Assembly: GCA_903858195.1 (NCBI GenBank)
Contig: CAIOHW010000282.1
Coordinates: 1 to 10,305, forward strand
Reading direction: 5' to 3'
Source of the DNA: Oligoflexia bacterium
GTDB lineage: Bacteria > Bdellovibrionota > UBA1018
DNA length: 10,305 nucleotides
The notes below the pieces were generated by a model. The model was not told the DNA's origin. It made no database searches and saw only the letters and a list, made by a program, of their open reading frames with translations. Shown here in pieces: positions 1 through 6,506 of the stretch. Positions within the stretch are counted from its first letter, which is position 1. Every line of letters starts with the position of its first letter. A program made the position numbers and the translations under genes.

Positions 1-122
1 ACGGCTTTGGGTACGGATTCGGATGGCTGTCGCCTCGCCTGTCATTTGACTTTGCAGTCGACCATGCGATCAAGCCCATCACCGAAGTCACGCACTCCAG
101 CGGCCTGACATTCTACTTCTGA
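1..122 (+). CDS. C-terminal end of an outer-membrane beta-barrel-like protein (5' end outside window)
   Basis: An open frame enters from the left edge (first full codon at position 3) and ends at a TGA at 120-122, giving 39 residues. The peptide is rich in Gly and aromatic residues, with alternating hydrophobic positions (LSFDFAVDHA) and ends SGLTFYF, with a terminal Phe. A terminal Phe closing an amphipathic strand is the usual signal recognised by the BAM complex in outer-membrane barrels, so I infer an outer-membrane protein. The LSFDFAVDHA...HSSGLTFYF pattern is reminiscent of PorV/TraF-like barrels rather than of a classical TonB receptor, but 39 residues cannot settle the family. The stop lies only 4 bases from the end of the convergent ATPase gene, and no terminator hairpin fits between them. 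Confidence 0.55.
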   Translation, partial: GFGYGFGWLSPRLSFDFAVDHAIKPITEVTHSSGLTFYF

Positions 123-126
123 GCCG

Positions 127-867
127 CTACTTCGGGACAACGAACAGATGCCGAAGGCTTGATCGCGGGTAGAGCCTGCCCAGCAGCTCGTCGGTCAAAA
201 CTGAAGCGGTCGCGCCCTCAGCCACCAGCTTTCCCTCGAAGAGCAGCCACGCTCGATCGGCAAAACGTACGCTCATCTGCGGATCGTGCGACACGAGCAC
301 TACGCTCATTCCCTCTCGAACCAGTCCCCGCAGCTTCTCGCCGAGCTCAAACTGGTAGTCGAGATCCATTTTGGAGAAGGTTTCATCGAGTAGCAGGACG
401 CGCGCGCCCTGGGCGAGCCCCCGCGCCAGCAACACCCTCTGGCGCTCGCCTCCACTCAACGATCCGAGCTCGCGCCCAAGAAAGTCCCCCAGCTCACAGA
501 ACTGCACGGCCCACTCAAGCCTCCCGCAGTCGCCTGAAGCAAAAACACCCGAGGCAATGGCCTCATCTACTGTGATCGGAAAGAGCGAATCCAGCTCTGC
601 TCCGAGGTAGGCAACCCTCGCGGCCCTCCCCCGTTGGGAGAGCGAAGTCCAGTCCGTGCCCTCGTAGCTGAGGCTGCCCGAGAACCGGGCGGGGTCGTAG
701 CCCAACGTGCCCGCGAGGAGCTGCAGGAGGGTCGACTTGCCGGCCCCGTTCGGACCAATGAGCGATACCCACTCTCCGCTTGCCACCTCAAAGCTGAGAT
801 TCGAGAGCAGCGGTCCTCTGGGCTGGCACCACGACACCGACCGACCCTGGATCAGGCTCTCAGACAT
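127..867 (-). CDS. ABC transporter ATP-binding protein, BtuD/FecE-like (cobalamin/siderophore import family)
   Basis: This 246-residue cytoplasmic ATPase would power a type II importer together with the FecCD-type permease just upstream. Visible motifs are Walker A GPNGAGKST (residues 38-46), signature LSGGE (137-141), Walker B RVLLLDE (156-162, catalytic Glu162) and the switch His194 in VSHD. The Q-loop, where the family has YLPQ, reads YLGAEL (87-92), so the usual Gln is absent. The D-loop is also unusual (SKMD). An earlier in-frame start at 921 would add 18 residues; I chose the ATG at 867 because GAGGTGAAAGG lies just before it and homology to the fold begins there. The start overlaps the permease stop by 8 bases (860-867), which suggests translational coupling. 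The substrate cannot be read from the ATPase alone; a corrinoid or iron chelate is inferred from the family. Confidence 0.88.
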   Translation of the reverse strand: MSESLIQGRSVSWCQPRGPLLSNLSFEVASGEWVSLIGPNGAGKSTLLQLLAGTLGYDPARFSGSLSYEGTDWTSLSQRGRAARVAYLGAELDSLFPITVDEAIASGVFASGDCGRLEWAVQFCELGDFLGRELGSLSGGERQRVLLARGLAQGARVLLLDETFSKMDLDYQFELGEKLRGLVREGMSVVLVSHDPQMSVRFADRAWLLFEGKLVAEGATASVLTDELLGRLYPRSSLRHLFVVPK

Positions 868-1825
868 GCCTTTCACCTCGCGCCTGCATGAATCGCAGGA
901 TGCCGTAGAAGGGAACGCCAATCAGCGCTGTTACCACTCCAATCGGAACATCCCTGGGCGAAAAAACGGCGCGCCCAACCGTATCCGAGACGACGAGCGC
1001 AATGCCTCCGGCAAGCCAGGCAAGCGGCAGGGCCCGGCGATGCGCCGCCCCCTGCCATTGTCGAATGGCATGGGGCACCATGAGCCCGACAAATCCGATC
1101 ATGCCCGAAAAAGCCACTCCCAGTGCGACCAAGAGCGAACTGGCCACGACAATCTCTCGCCGAAGGCTCTCGACCGGAACGCCCACCGAGCGGGCCTGCT
1201 TTTCACCCATCAAAAGAGTGTCGAGCTCGGCATGGCGTCTGCGAACGAGGATCATCACGCCAAAACCCAGGACCAGAACCATGGCAGCACCGAGATTGGT
1301 CGCGCGCGAAAGGTCTCCCAGCAGCCAGCCCAAAGCCTGCACGACCCCCCTGGCATCCGAGAGAGCCATGACGAGTGCCACGAGACTTGAACCCAGAAGC
1401 CCGAGCAGCACTCCTGCGAGCAGCAGCGCCTCGACCCTGTGAATGGCAAGCAACGGGATGGCAAAGAGGAGGGCCCCGAGCAGTGGCCCGACCGCCATTC
1501 CCTCGATCACCGCCCCCACACCCAAGGCACCGGAAAGAACCGCACCCAGAGCCGCGCCGGACGAGACTCCCAGCGTGTATGGCTCGCACAAAGGGTTTGA
1601 AAACTGCGCCTGAAGGAGCATCCCCGCAACGGCGAGCGCTCCTCCCACCCCGAATGCAAGGAGTGCCCGGGTGCCGCGGATGGACCAGAGCGTGGCGGGA
1701 TCCGTCTCGGCCCACGAGAGCTCGCCCACCAGCAACGACGCCACGAGGGCTGCTGCCGAAAGCATGAGCAGGAGAAGCAGGGCACTTCCCGGGCTCCGGC
1801 GCGGGGGACGTGGGGTTGGCGGCAT
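860..1825 (-). CDS. FecCD/BtuC-family ABC transporter permease
   Basis: This 321-residue inner-membrane permease is very hydrophobic throughout, with about ten membrane segments expected as in BtuC. It carries the two family hallmarks: an N-terminal block with GMLLQAQFSNPLCEPYTLG (residues 68-86) and a C-terminal block with GMIGFVGLMVPHAIR (241-255), followed by the closing RDVPIGVVTALIGVPFYG (291-308). The family imports cobalamin, haem or ferric siderophores by pairing as a dimer with an ATPase and receiving substrate from a periplasmic binding protein. The ATPase gene follows with an 8-base overlap. The matching binding protein is most likely the one ending at 3246, beyond the oppositely oriented oxidase gene. 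The ATG at 1825 lies back to back with the oxidase start at 1877. Its ribosome binding site is weak (GGA close to the start). Confidence 0.92.
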   Translation of the reverse strand: MPPTPRPPRRSPGSALLLLLMLSAAALVASLLVGELSWAETDPATLWSIRGTRALLAFGVGGALAVAGMLLQAQFSNPLCEPYTLGVSSGAALGAVLSGALGVGAVIEGMAVGPLLGALLFAIPLLAIHRVEALLLAGVLLGLLGSSLVALVMALSDARGVVQALGWLLGDLSRATNLGAAMVLVLGFGVMILVRRRHAELDTLLMGEKQARSVGVPVESLRREIVVASSLLVALGVAFSGMIGFVGLMVPHAIRQWQGAAHRRALPLAWLAGGIALVVSDTVGRAVFSPRDVPIGVVTALIGVPFYGILRFMQARGERHV

Positions 1826-1876
1826 GATCCAAAAATGGATTGGACCCCCCTTTTGGGCAAGCAGTAAAGTAGCTCC
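1826..1876. promoter_or_regulatory. Divergent promoter region between permease and GlcD-like oxidase
   Basis: These 51 bases separate two outward-facing genes, so they must hold promoters for both unless either is read through. On the plus strand TTGGAC (1840-1845) is a fair -35 and TAAAGT (1865-1870) a weak -10, with a 19-base spacer. This would put the transcript start at about the ATG at 1877, which also lacks a Shine-Dalgarno sequence. A small inverted repeat, ATCCA-AAAA-TGGAT (1827-1840), sits next to the permease start and could be an operator or chance. I see no cobalamin-riboswitch hallmark here, and the space is too short for one. Confidence 0.35.
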
Positions 1877-3280
1877 ATGTCTGGTCCGCTTCCCAAGGAA
1901 CTCCTAAACGAACTCGTGGCGATCCTCGGGCCAACCCGTGTGATCGGCCCCGGCGACGCCCTCCGTCGGTTTGGATCGGATTACACCGAAGACCTCTACT
2001 TCGAGCCGCAGGTGGCGGTCCTCCCCGAAACCACCGAGGAGGTCTCCAGGGTGCTTGCTGCTGCAGGCAGGCATGCCGTCCCGGTCACACCCCGCGGGGC
2101 AGGCACGGGCCTGTCCGGAGGGGCCCTGCCCGTTCAGGGTGGAGTCGTCCTTTCGCTTGAGCGCATGAATCGGATCCTCGAGATCGATGAGGACAATCTG
2201 TGCGCGGTGGTGCAACCGGGCGTCATCACGGAAGTCTTGCAGGATGCCGTCGAGGCGATTGGACTGTTCTATCCTCCGGATCCCGCATCCCGCGGAAGTT
2301 CACTCATCGGAGGCAACGTGGCCGAGTGCTCCGGAGGACCGCGTGCCGTGAAGTACGGCGTGACCAAAGACTATGTGCTGGGCGTCGAGGCCGTGCTTCC
2401 GGATGGCGAGATCATCCGGCACGGGGGAAAACTTCTCAAAAATGTGACCGGCTACAACCTGACCCAACTCCTGGTCGGAAGCGAGGGAACGCTTGCAGTG
2501 GTCACGGAGATCACGCTGAGGCTCATCCCACTGCCCCGCCTCCGTCAGACTCTGCTTGCCCCGTTTGACGACATGGAGGCTGCGGCCCGAACGGTAGCGG
2601 CGATCTTCAAGCGCGGCATCATCCCCTCAGCCTGCGAATTCATGGAGAGGGACGCCATCCGCGCAAGCCAGGACCATCTGGGCATACGCCTTCCGTTTGC
2701 CGAGCCCGAGGCGCTGCTCCTGCTCGAAGTGGATGGAAACCGCATGGACCTGCTCGAAGAGGCTCGTGACCAGCTCTGCGAGGTCGCGCTCGAACATGGA
2801 GCGCGGGATGTCGTGCTTGCCGACACGGATGCACGCCAGAAGGAAGTCTGGCGCATCCGCAGGGCAACAGGCGAGGCTGTAAAAAAGCTCTCCATCTACA
2901 AGGAAGAGGACACCGTGGTGCCGCGATTCCAGCTCCCGGCTCTCGTTCGTGGAGTGAAGGAGATCGCCTCCCGGTACGGCCTCACCACGATCTGCTACGG
3001 GCATGCGGGTGACGGCAACCTGCATGTGAATATCCTCAAGATGGATCTGGGCGACGCGATCTGGAACGCGCGCCTGCCGATAGCGATCGAAGAGATCTTT
3101 CGGCTGACCGTTTCACTGGGCGGCACGCTCTCGGGAGAACATGGAATCGGCTACTCACAAAAACGCTATATGCCGATTGCCTTCAAGCCCCACGAACTCA
3201 GGCTCATGAAATCGGTCAAGGACGCCTTTGACCCACGAGGACTCCTCAATCCCGGAAAGATGTTCCCGGATGCGACTTGA
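1877..3280 (+). CDS. FAD-binding oxidase, GlcD / D-lactate dehydrogenase family
   Basis: This 467-residue flavoprotein belongs to the VAO/PCMH family and would oxidise a 2-hydroxy acid such as glycolate or D-lactate to the 2-oxo acid. The N-terminal FAD domain shows PRGAGTGLSGGALPVQGG (residues 72-89), PPDPASRGSSLIGGNVAE (133-150) and LKNVTGYNLTQLLVGSEGTL (187-206). The C-terminal FAD-oxidase domain shows YGHAGDGNLHVN (374-385), SGEHGIG (419-425) and the closing DPRGLLNPGKMF (452-463). Length is normal for GlcD or for bacterial D-lactate dehydrogenase of this type. There are no neighbouring glcE or glcF genes and no fused Fe-S domain, so the electron acceptor is unknown. The gene stands alone on the plus strand between two halves of an importer, and its last 35 bases overlap the 3' end of the binding-protein gene. 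The start at 1877 has no visible Shine-Dalgarno sequence. Confidence 0.9.
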   Translation: MSGPLPKELLNELVAILGPTRVIGPGDALRRFGSDYTEDLYFEPQVAVLPETTEEVSRVLAAAGRHAVPVTPRGAGTGLSGGALPVQGGVVLSLERMNRILEIDEDNLCAVVQPGVITEVLQDAVEAIGLFYPPDPASRGSSLIGGNVAECSGGPRAVKYGVTKDYVLGVEAVLPDGEIIRHGGKLLKNVTGYNLTQLLVGSEGTLAVVTEITLRLIPLPRLRQTLLAPFDDMEAAARTVAAIFKRGIIPSACEFMERDAIRASQDHLGIRLPFAEPEALLLLEVDGNRMDLLEEARDQLCEVALEHGARDVVLADTDARQKEVWRIRRATGEAVKKLSIYKEEDTVVPRFQLPALVRGVKEIASRYGLTTICYGHAGDGNLHVNILKMDLGDAIWNARLPIAIEEIFRLTVSLGGTLSGEHGIGYSQKRYMPIAFKPHELRLMKSVKDAFDPRGLLNPGKMFPDAT

Positions 3281-4079
3281 TCGCCTCGGCAAGGTTTCGG
3301 GCCCCTGAGACGAGCGACAGGCTCGGAAGCGTGAGTTCGTCGCCATCAAAGACCATCACGGGGCGTGCACCCCAGGAGCGGGCAACCTTGCCAAATCGGG
3401 TGCGCTCCGCCCTGAGTCCGATCACCACGATGAGTTGAGGACGTCCGGCCAGGACCGCTTCACGGGTCACTCGAGGATAGGCCTGCTCAAGCGACGAAAA
3501 GATGTTCCCCGCCCCCATCCACGCCAGCAGCTCCGGCAAGAAGTCGCCCCGGCCCCCCACCGAAATGAGCGGATCGCCATCGAGCTGAAAAAACATCCTT
3601 CGCGGAACACCCATGGCAGAGGCCCCAAGAATGCCCTTGAGTCCCGCGATGCCTCGTTCAAACCGGCTTGCGAGCTCCTCTCCGCGTTCTCGATGGGAGA
3701 GCAGCCCGCCAATGCGACGATAGGCAGCGGCGATGTCCCGCAGGGTGTCGACTCGAACTTCCTGCCAACCCGCGCCTCCTGCACGTGTGGCGTGTGAGCC
3801 CGAGTAAAGAACGGTTTCGGCCCTGAGTGCGATCAACTTCTCACGATCGAGGTTAACGGCGGAGGCAACTACGGTGGGCGCCGCGCCCGGTGGCAGGCGT
3901 GCATGCTCAGGAACGCCAACGACTCGCCCCATCTCGGTCGCCGGAAGGACCTCGTAGCAGATCTGGGCCAGAGCTGGCGTCAGTGCCACGACAGTGCCGG
4001 TGCCCGCCTCTGCAAGCGGAGCGAGCGCACACAAGAGACCCATCAGCAGCCAGGCGCTAGAACTGACTCTCGCGTCCAT
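3246..4079 (-). CDS. Periplasmic substrate-binding protein, BtuF-like (helical backbone metal receptor family)
   Basis: This 277-residue exported protein begins with a signal peptide: a hydrophobic stretch at residues 9-21, then a likely cleavage after AEA (23-25). The mature part follows the BtuF pattern: VVALTPALAQICYEV (30-44), NLDREKLIALRAETVLYS (76-93), then LPELLAWMGAGNIFSSL (181-197) with AYPRVTREAVLAGRPQLIVV (200-219), and a C-terminal FDGDELTLPSLSLV (244-257). It would deliver a corrinoid or metal chelate to a FecCD permease. An in-frame TTG precedes the ATG at 4079; I prefer the ATG. The gene overlaps plsY by 23 bases (4057-4079), so it is the last gene of the lspA-lgt-plsY operon. 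Its likely partners, the permease and ATPase, lie beyond the oxidase gene on the same strand. Its 3' end overlaps that oxidase antisense by 35 bases. Confidence 0.83.
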   Translation of the reverse strand: MDARVSSSAWLLMGLLCALAPLAEAGTGTVVALTPALAQICYEVLPATEMGRVVGVPEHARLPPGAAPTVVASAVNLDREKLIALRAETVLYSGSHATRAGGAGWQEVRVDTLRDIAAAYRRIGGLLSHRERGEELASRFERGIAGLKGILGASAMGVPRRMFFQLDGDPLISVGGRGDFLPELLAWMGAGNIFSSLEQAYPRVTREAVLAGRPQLIVVIGLRAERTRFGKVARSWGARPVMVFDGDELTLPSLSLVSGARNLAEAIKSHPGTSFRD

Positions 4080-4698
4080 CAATCAGGGCATCGAGGTTCT
4101 TTTCGTGGCGGGCAAGAACGGTAAAAAGGATGAGTGCGCCTGCCCAGAGATGCGGACCCGGTTCGGACGAGGGCAGTACGGCATGCGTGACCGAAACCAG
4201 CAAAAGACCCACGAGGCTCGAAAGGGAGCCGACTCTGGAGGCCAGAAATACGAGGGCGAATCCCAGTCCGCCAGAGAGAGCGGCCCAAGGCGAGAGTAGT
4301 GCGATGGCCCCAAAGGCCGTTGCCACGCCTTTTCCACCCCGAAGCCGAAGCCAGGGCGAAAAGCAGTGGCCCAGCACCGAGAACAGCGCGGCACTCCAGA
4401 CCAGAAGCGGACTCCCCAGGCTCCACGCATCGGCGGGAAACCCGATCCAGCCCTCCCATGCGGGGGCGCTCCCCTCGCCTGCCATGGCCACGGCAGCCGA
4501 GCCCTTGAGCGCATCCATGACAAAGGTCAGGAAACCGGCAGGCCAGAAACCCACCACTCGCGACACGTTGGTTGCGCCGATGTTGCCGCTCCCCTTCGAG
4601 CGCAGGTCGGCCCCGCCAAAGATCCGGGCAAAAATGAGTCCGAACGGGATCGATCCGCCCACGAGGGACAAGAGCAGGATGACAAGAGAGCCGTTCAC
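4057..4698 (-). CDS. plsY: Glycerol-3-phosphate acyltransferase PlsY (acyl-phosphate dependent)
   Basis: This 213-residue inner-membrane enzyme transfers an acyl group from acyl-phosphate to glycerol-3-phosphate, making lysophosphatidate, the first committed step of phospholipid synthesis in the PlsX/PlsY route. All three family motifs are present: GSGNIGATN (residues 36-44, preceded by DLRSK and followed by DALKG at 62-66), LGHCFSPWLRLRGGKGVAT (109-127), and the C-terminal RHEKNLDALIDGRES (197-211). At least five hydrophobic segments are visible. Length is normal. The start is a GTG at 4698 that overlaps the lgt stop as GTGA; AGGA lies about 11 bases upstream. The downstream end overlaps the binding-protein start by 23 bases. 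plsX is not in the window. Confidence 0.95.
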   Translation of the reverse strand: MNGSLVILLLSLVGGSIPFGLIFARIFGGADLRSKGSGNIGATNVSRVVGFWPAGFLTFVMDALKGSAAVAMAGEGSAPAWEGWIGFPADAWSLGSPLLVWSAALFSVLGHCFSPWLRLRGGKGVATAFGAIALLSPWAALSGGLGFALVFLASRVGSLSSLVGLLLVSVTHAVLPSSEPGPHLWAGALILFTVLARHEKNLDALIDGRESQF

Positions 4699-5465
4699 GG
4701 AGAGCGCGTCCTCATGCGGTTCCAGAGCAGGAGGACGCCGGTCATGAAAAATCCAAGCGAGATGAACTGGCTTGTCGAGAGCACTCCGCCAAAGACGAAG
4801 CCCCTGACAAAGTCGCCGCGAAACGTCTCAGTGATCGTGCGAATGAAGGGATAGGCCAGCAGGTAGGTGATGCCCACTTGGCCGTCAAACCGGCGGTGGC
4901 GATGCACCCAGAGGAGCCCCGCAAAAAGGGTCATCAGGGCCGTAAATTCGTAGAGCTGTACCGGATGGAGCGGAATCCCCCGGAGCGTGGGTTCAACCAG
5001 CTCTGATTGGAAGCGGATTCCCCATGCAAGCTCCGTCGGCCGCCCGTAACAGCAGCCGGCAGCCACACACCCGAGGCGACCAAAGGCATGGCCCAGCGCC
5101 AGGGCGGGCAGGAAGATGTCGATCAACTTCCAAAAGGACATCTTGTGCTTTTTAGCCCACCAAATTCCCCAAGGCAGCGCAAGCAGAGGCCCCCCGAAGA
5201 AAACCAATCCGCCCTCCCAGATCCTGAGCACTGCCAAAGGATCGGCGGCATAGTCCTGCCAGCGGGTGATCACAAACAAAAGCCTTGCTCCGATGAGCCC
5301 CATGACCAGCAGCCAGAAAGCCGTGTCAGCGGCAAACTCAGGATTCATGTTCGATCGCGCGGCAAGCCGACGCACAGTCGAGAGCGCGGCAAAAAAACCC
5401 AGCGCGATCATGAAACCATAGGTGTGGATCTGGATGGGACCGATCTTAAACAGTAGTGGAAACAT
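4695..5465 (-). CDS. lgt: Phosphatidylglycerol-prolipoprotein diacylglyceryl transferase Lgt
   Basis: This 256-residue multi-pass inner-membrane enzyme attaches diacylglycerol from phosphatidylglycerol to the lipobox cysteine of pre-prolipoproteins, the first step of lipoprotein maturation. Visible landmarks are IHTYGFMIALGF near the N-terminus (residues 13-24), GGLVFFGG (85-92), the Lgt signature GHAFGRLGCVAAGCCYG (125-141) with the key Arg129, HPVQLYE (167-173), and RTITETFRGD (209-218) with Arg216. The signature is of the Cys-rich GR-GC-GCCYG type rather than the E. coli GR-GNF-NGE type. The E. coli His103 position is Phe here, as far as I can align it by eye. The ATG at 5465 has a strong AGGAG just upstream. 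The gene overlaps lspA by 20 bases and plsY by 4 bases, so the three are surely co-transcribed. Confidence 0.96.
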   Translation of the reverse strand: MFPLLFKIGPIQIHTYGFMIALGFFAALSTVRRLAARSNMNPEFAADTAFWLLVMGLIGARLLFVITRWQDYAADPLAVLRIWEGGLVFFGGPLLALPWGIWWAKKHKMSFWKLIDIFLPALALGHAFGRLGCVAAGCCYGRPTELAWGIRFQSELVEPTLRGIPLHPVQLYEFTALMTLFAGLLWVHRHRRFDGQVGITYLLAYPFIRTITETFRGDFVRGFVFGGVLSTSQFISLGFFMTGVLLLWNRMRTRSP

Positions 5466-5952
5466 CCGCTCCTGCGCCTTCCTTCTTGAACAGGTCGAGC
5501 ATCAAAAGCCCCACACCCACGCAGATGGCCGAGTCTGCGACATTGAAGGCGGGAAAATGGACCTGGTAACGCCAATGGAAATCGAGGAAATCCACCACGT
5601 ATCCGAACCGAACCCGATCGATCAGATTGCCGATCGCTCCACCCATGACCGACGCCAGCGCCACGGCGGTGCGCAGATCGCTGTCCGGGAGTTTACGAAA
5701 CAGCTGGATGATGACGGCAAGTGCCAGCGTCGGGACGAGCATGAAAAAGGGAATGCGAAAGGCCGGATTGGCTGTTGCAAGAAATCCAAAGGCCGCCCCG
5801 GTGTTCCGGACATAGGTGAGACTGAAATATCCCGTCATGACCGGGATCGACTCGCCCAGATGGAAACGATTGACGATGAGCTGCTTGGTCAGCTGGTCGA
5901 GCACGAGCACGAGGCTTGGGAGAGCGGCCAGGATCCAGTATTTCTTCTTCAT
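5446..5952 (-). CDS. lspA: Lipoprotein signal peptidase (signal peptidase II) LspA
   Basis: This 168-residue inner-membrane aspartic protease cleaves the signal peptide of diacylglyceryl-modified prolipoproteins, the step after Lgt. It has four hydrophobic segments and the standard blocks: LDQLTKQ (residues 18-24), VRNTGAAFGF (48-57), GGAIGNLIDR (104-113) and VVDFLDFHW (119-127), then FPAFNVADS (133-141). The catalytic Asp pair is Asp121 and Asp140, with the 19-residue spacing known for LspA. Length is typical. The ATG at 5952 overlaps the stop of the winged-helix gene as ATGA, and the 3' end overlaps lgt by 20 bases. The ribosome binding site is weak (TGGGG about nine bases before the start), so translation may depend on coupling to the upstream gene. 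Confidence 0.96.
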   Translation of the reverse strand: MKKKYWILAALPSLVLVLDQLTKQLIVNRFHLGESIPVMTGYFSLTYVRNTGAAFGFLATANPAFRIPFFMLVPTLALAVIIQLFRKLPDSDLRTAVALASVMGGAIGNLIDRVRFGYVVDFLDFHWRYQVHFPAFNVADSAICVGVGLLMLDLFKKEGAGADVSTTV

Positions 5953-6506
5953 AGCGATGAACCCCAGAGGATCACATAGCGTGAACGACGCTGGATTTCA
6001 TCGCGATAACCATCCGAATCAAGAAACTCGACGCGGATGCGTTTACCAAGCGGGTGGCCGCGCGCAATTCGAAGCGCCTCTTCTTGCTGTACGGTCACCA
6101 GCGCCACCTCAAAATCCGAGTCGGTCGTTGCGCGACCCTCCGCCCTCGGGCCCACCAAAAATCCTCGCTCACAGATCGGCTCAAGCGAAAGACGGAGCGT
6201 CTCAAGCTCGCACACCGAAGCAAGCACCTTTAGATTTTCGACTCGACCTTCATCATCACGCAAGCGGATGGCCCGCTCGTTGTCGACCCAGTCGATCATC
6301 CCGGCCCCGGTCAGCTTCTGCAGCATCTGCTTGAGGCCTTCGGGTCCTCCGACACCGCGCACACCCTTGAGGCGATTGGCGAGCTGCCTGAGCGGAAAAA
6401 CGCTCGTGGGCTCGAGAAGCAGCAGCCGCATGAGCTTTTGCTCGGCAGTCGCAAACATCAGATCATCGAGAGTCGTGCTTTCAGGCTTCTTTACCTTGGA
6501 TCCCAT
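5949..6506 (-). CDS. Winged-helix protein with a degenerate nucleotidyltransferase-like domain
   Basis: This is a 185-residue cytoplasmic protein. Residues 12-85 look like a winged helix-turn-helix: helix-rich FATAEQKLMRLLLLEPTSVF, then LRQLANRLKG, then a recognition-helix-like EGLKQMLQKLTGAGMIDWVD and a short beta wing. Residues 115-138 resemble the core motif of MNT-type Pol-beta nucleotidyltransferases, GSRARGEA-SDxD. Here it reads GPRAEGRATTDSDFEV (119-134), with Pro for the motif Ser and Glu133 for the second catalytic Asp. I infer a regulator whose second domain may be catalytically weak or dead. An upstream in-frame start exists at 6575, but I chose the ATG at 6506 because GGGGGA precedes it. 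It overlaps the 111-residue gene by 16 bases and lspA by 4, so it is part of the lipoprotein operon. No HEPN partner is adjacent, so a classic MNT/HEPN toxin pair is unlikely. Confidence 0.68.
   Translation of the reverse strand: MGSKVKKPESTTLDDLMFATAEQKLMRLLLLEPTSVFPLRQLANRLKGVRGVGGPEGLKQMLQKLTGAGMIDWVDNERAIRLRDDEGRVENLKVLASVCELETLRLSLEPICERGFLVGPRAEGRATTDSDFEVALVTVQQEEALRIARGHPLGKRIRVEFLDSDGYRDEIQRRSRYVILWGSSL

Noticed and set aside
1826..1876. Cobalamin riboswitch upstream of the permease
   Set aside because: The permease family would make this plausible, but the 51-base gap is far too short for the element and no B12-box-like sequence is seen.
1203..1934. A 243-codon minus-strand frame overlapping the permease in another frame
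   Set aside because: The permease frame carries FecCD hallmarks along its length; the alternative is Gly/Arg/Pro-rich with no recognisable feature.
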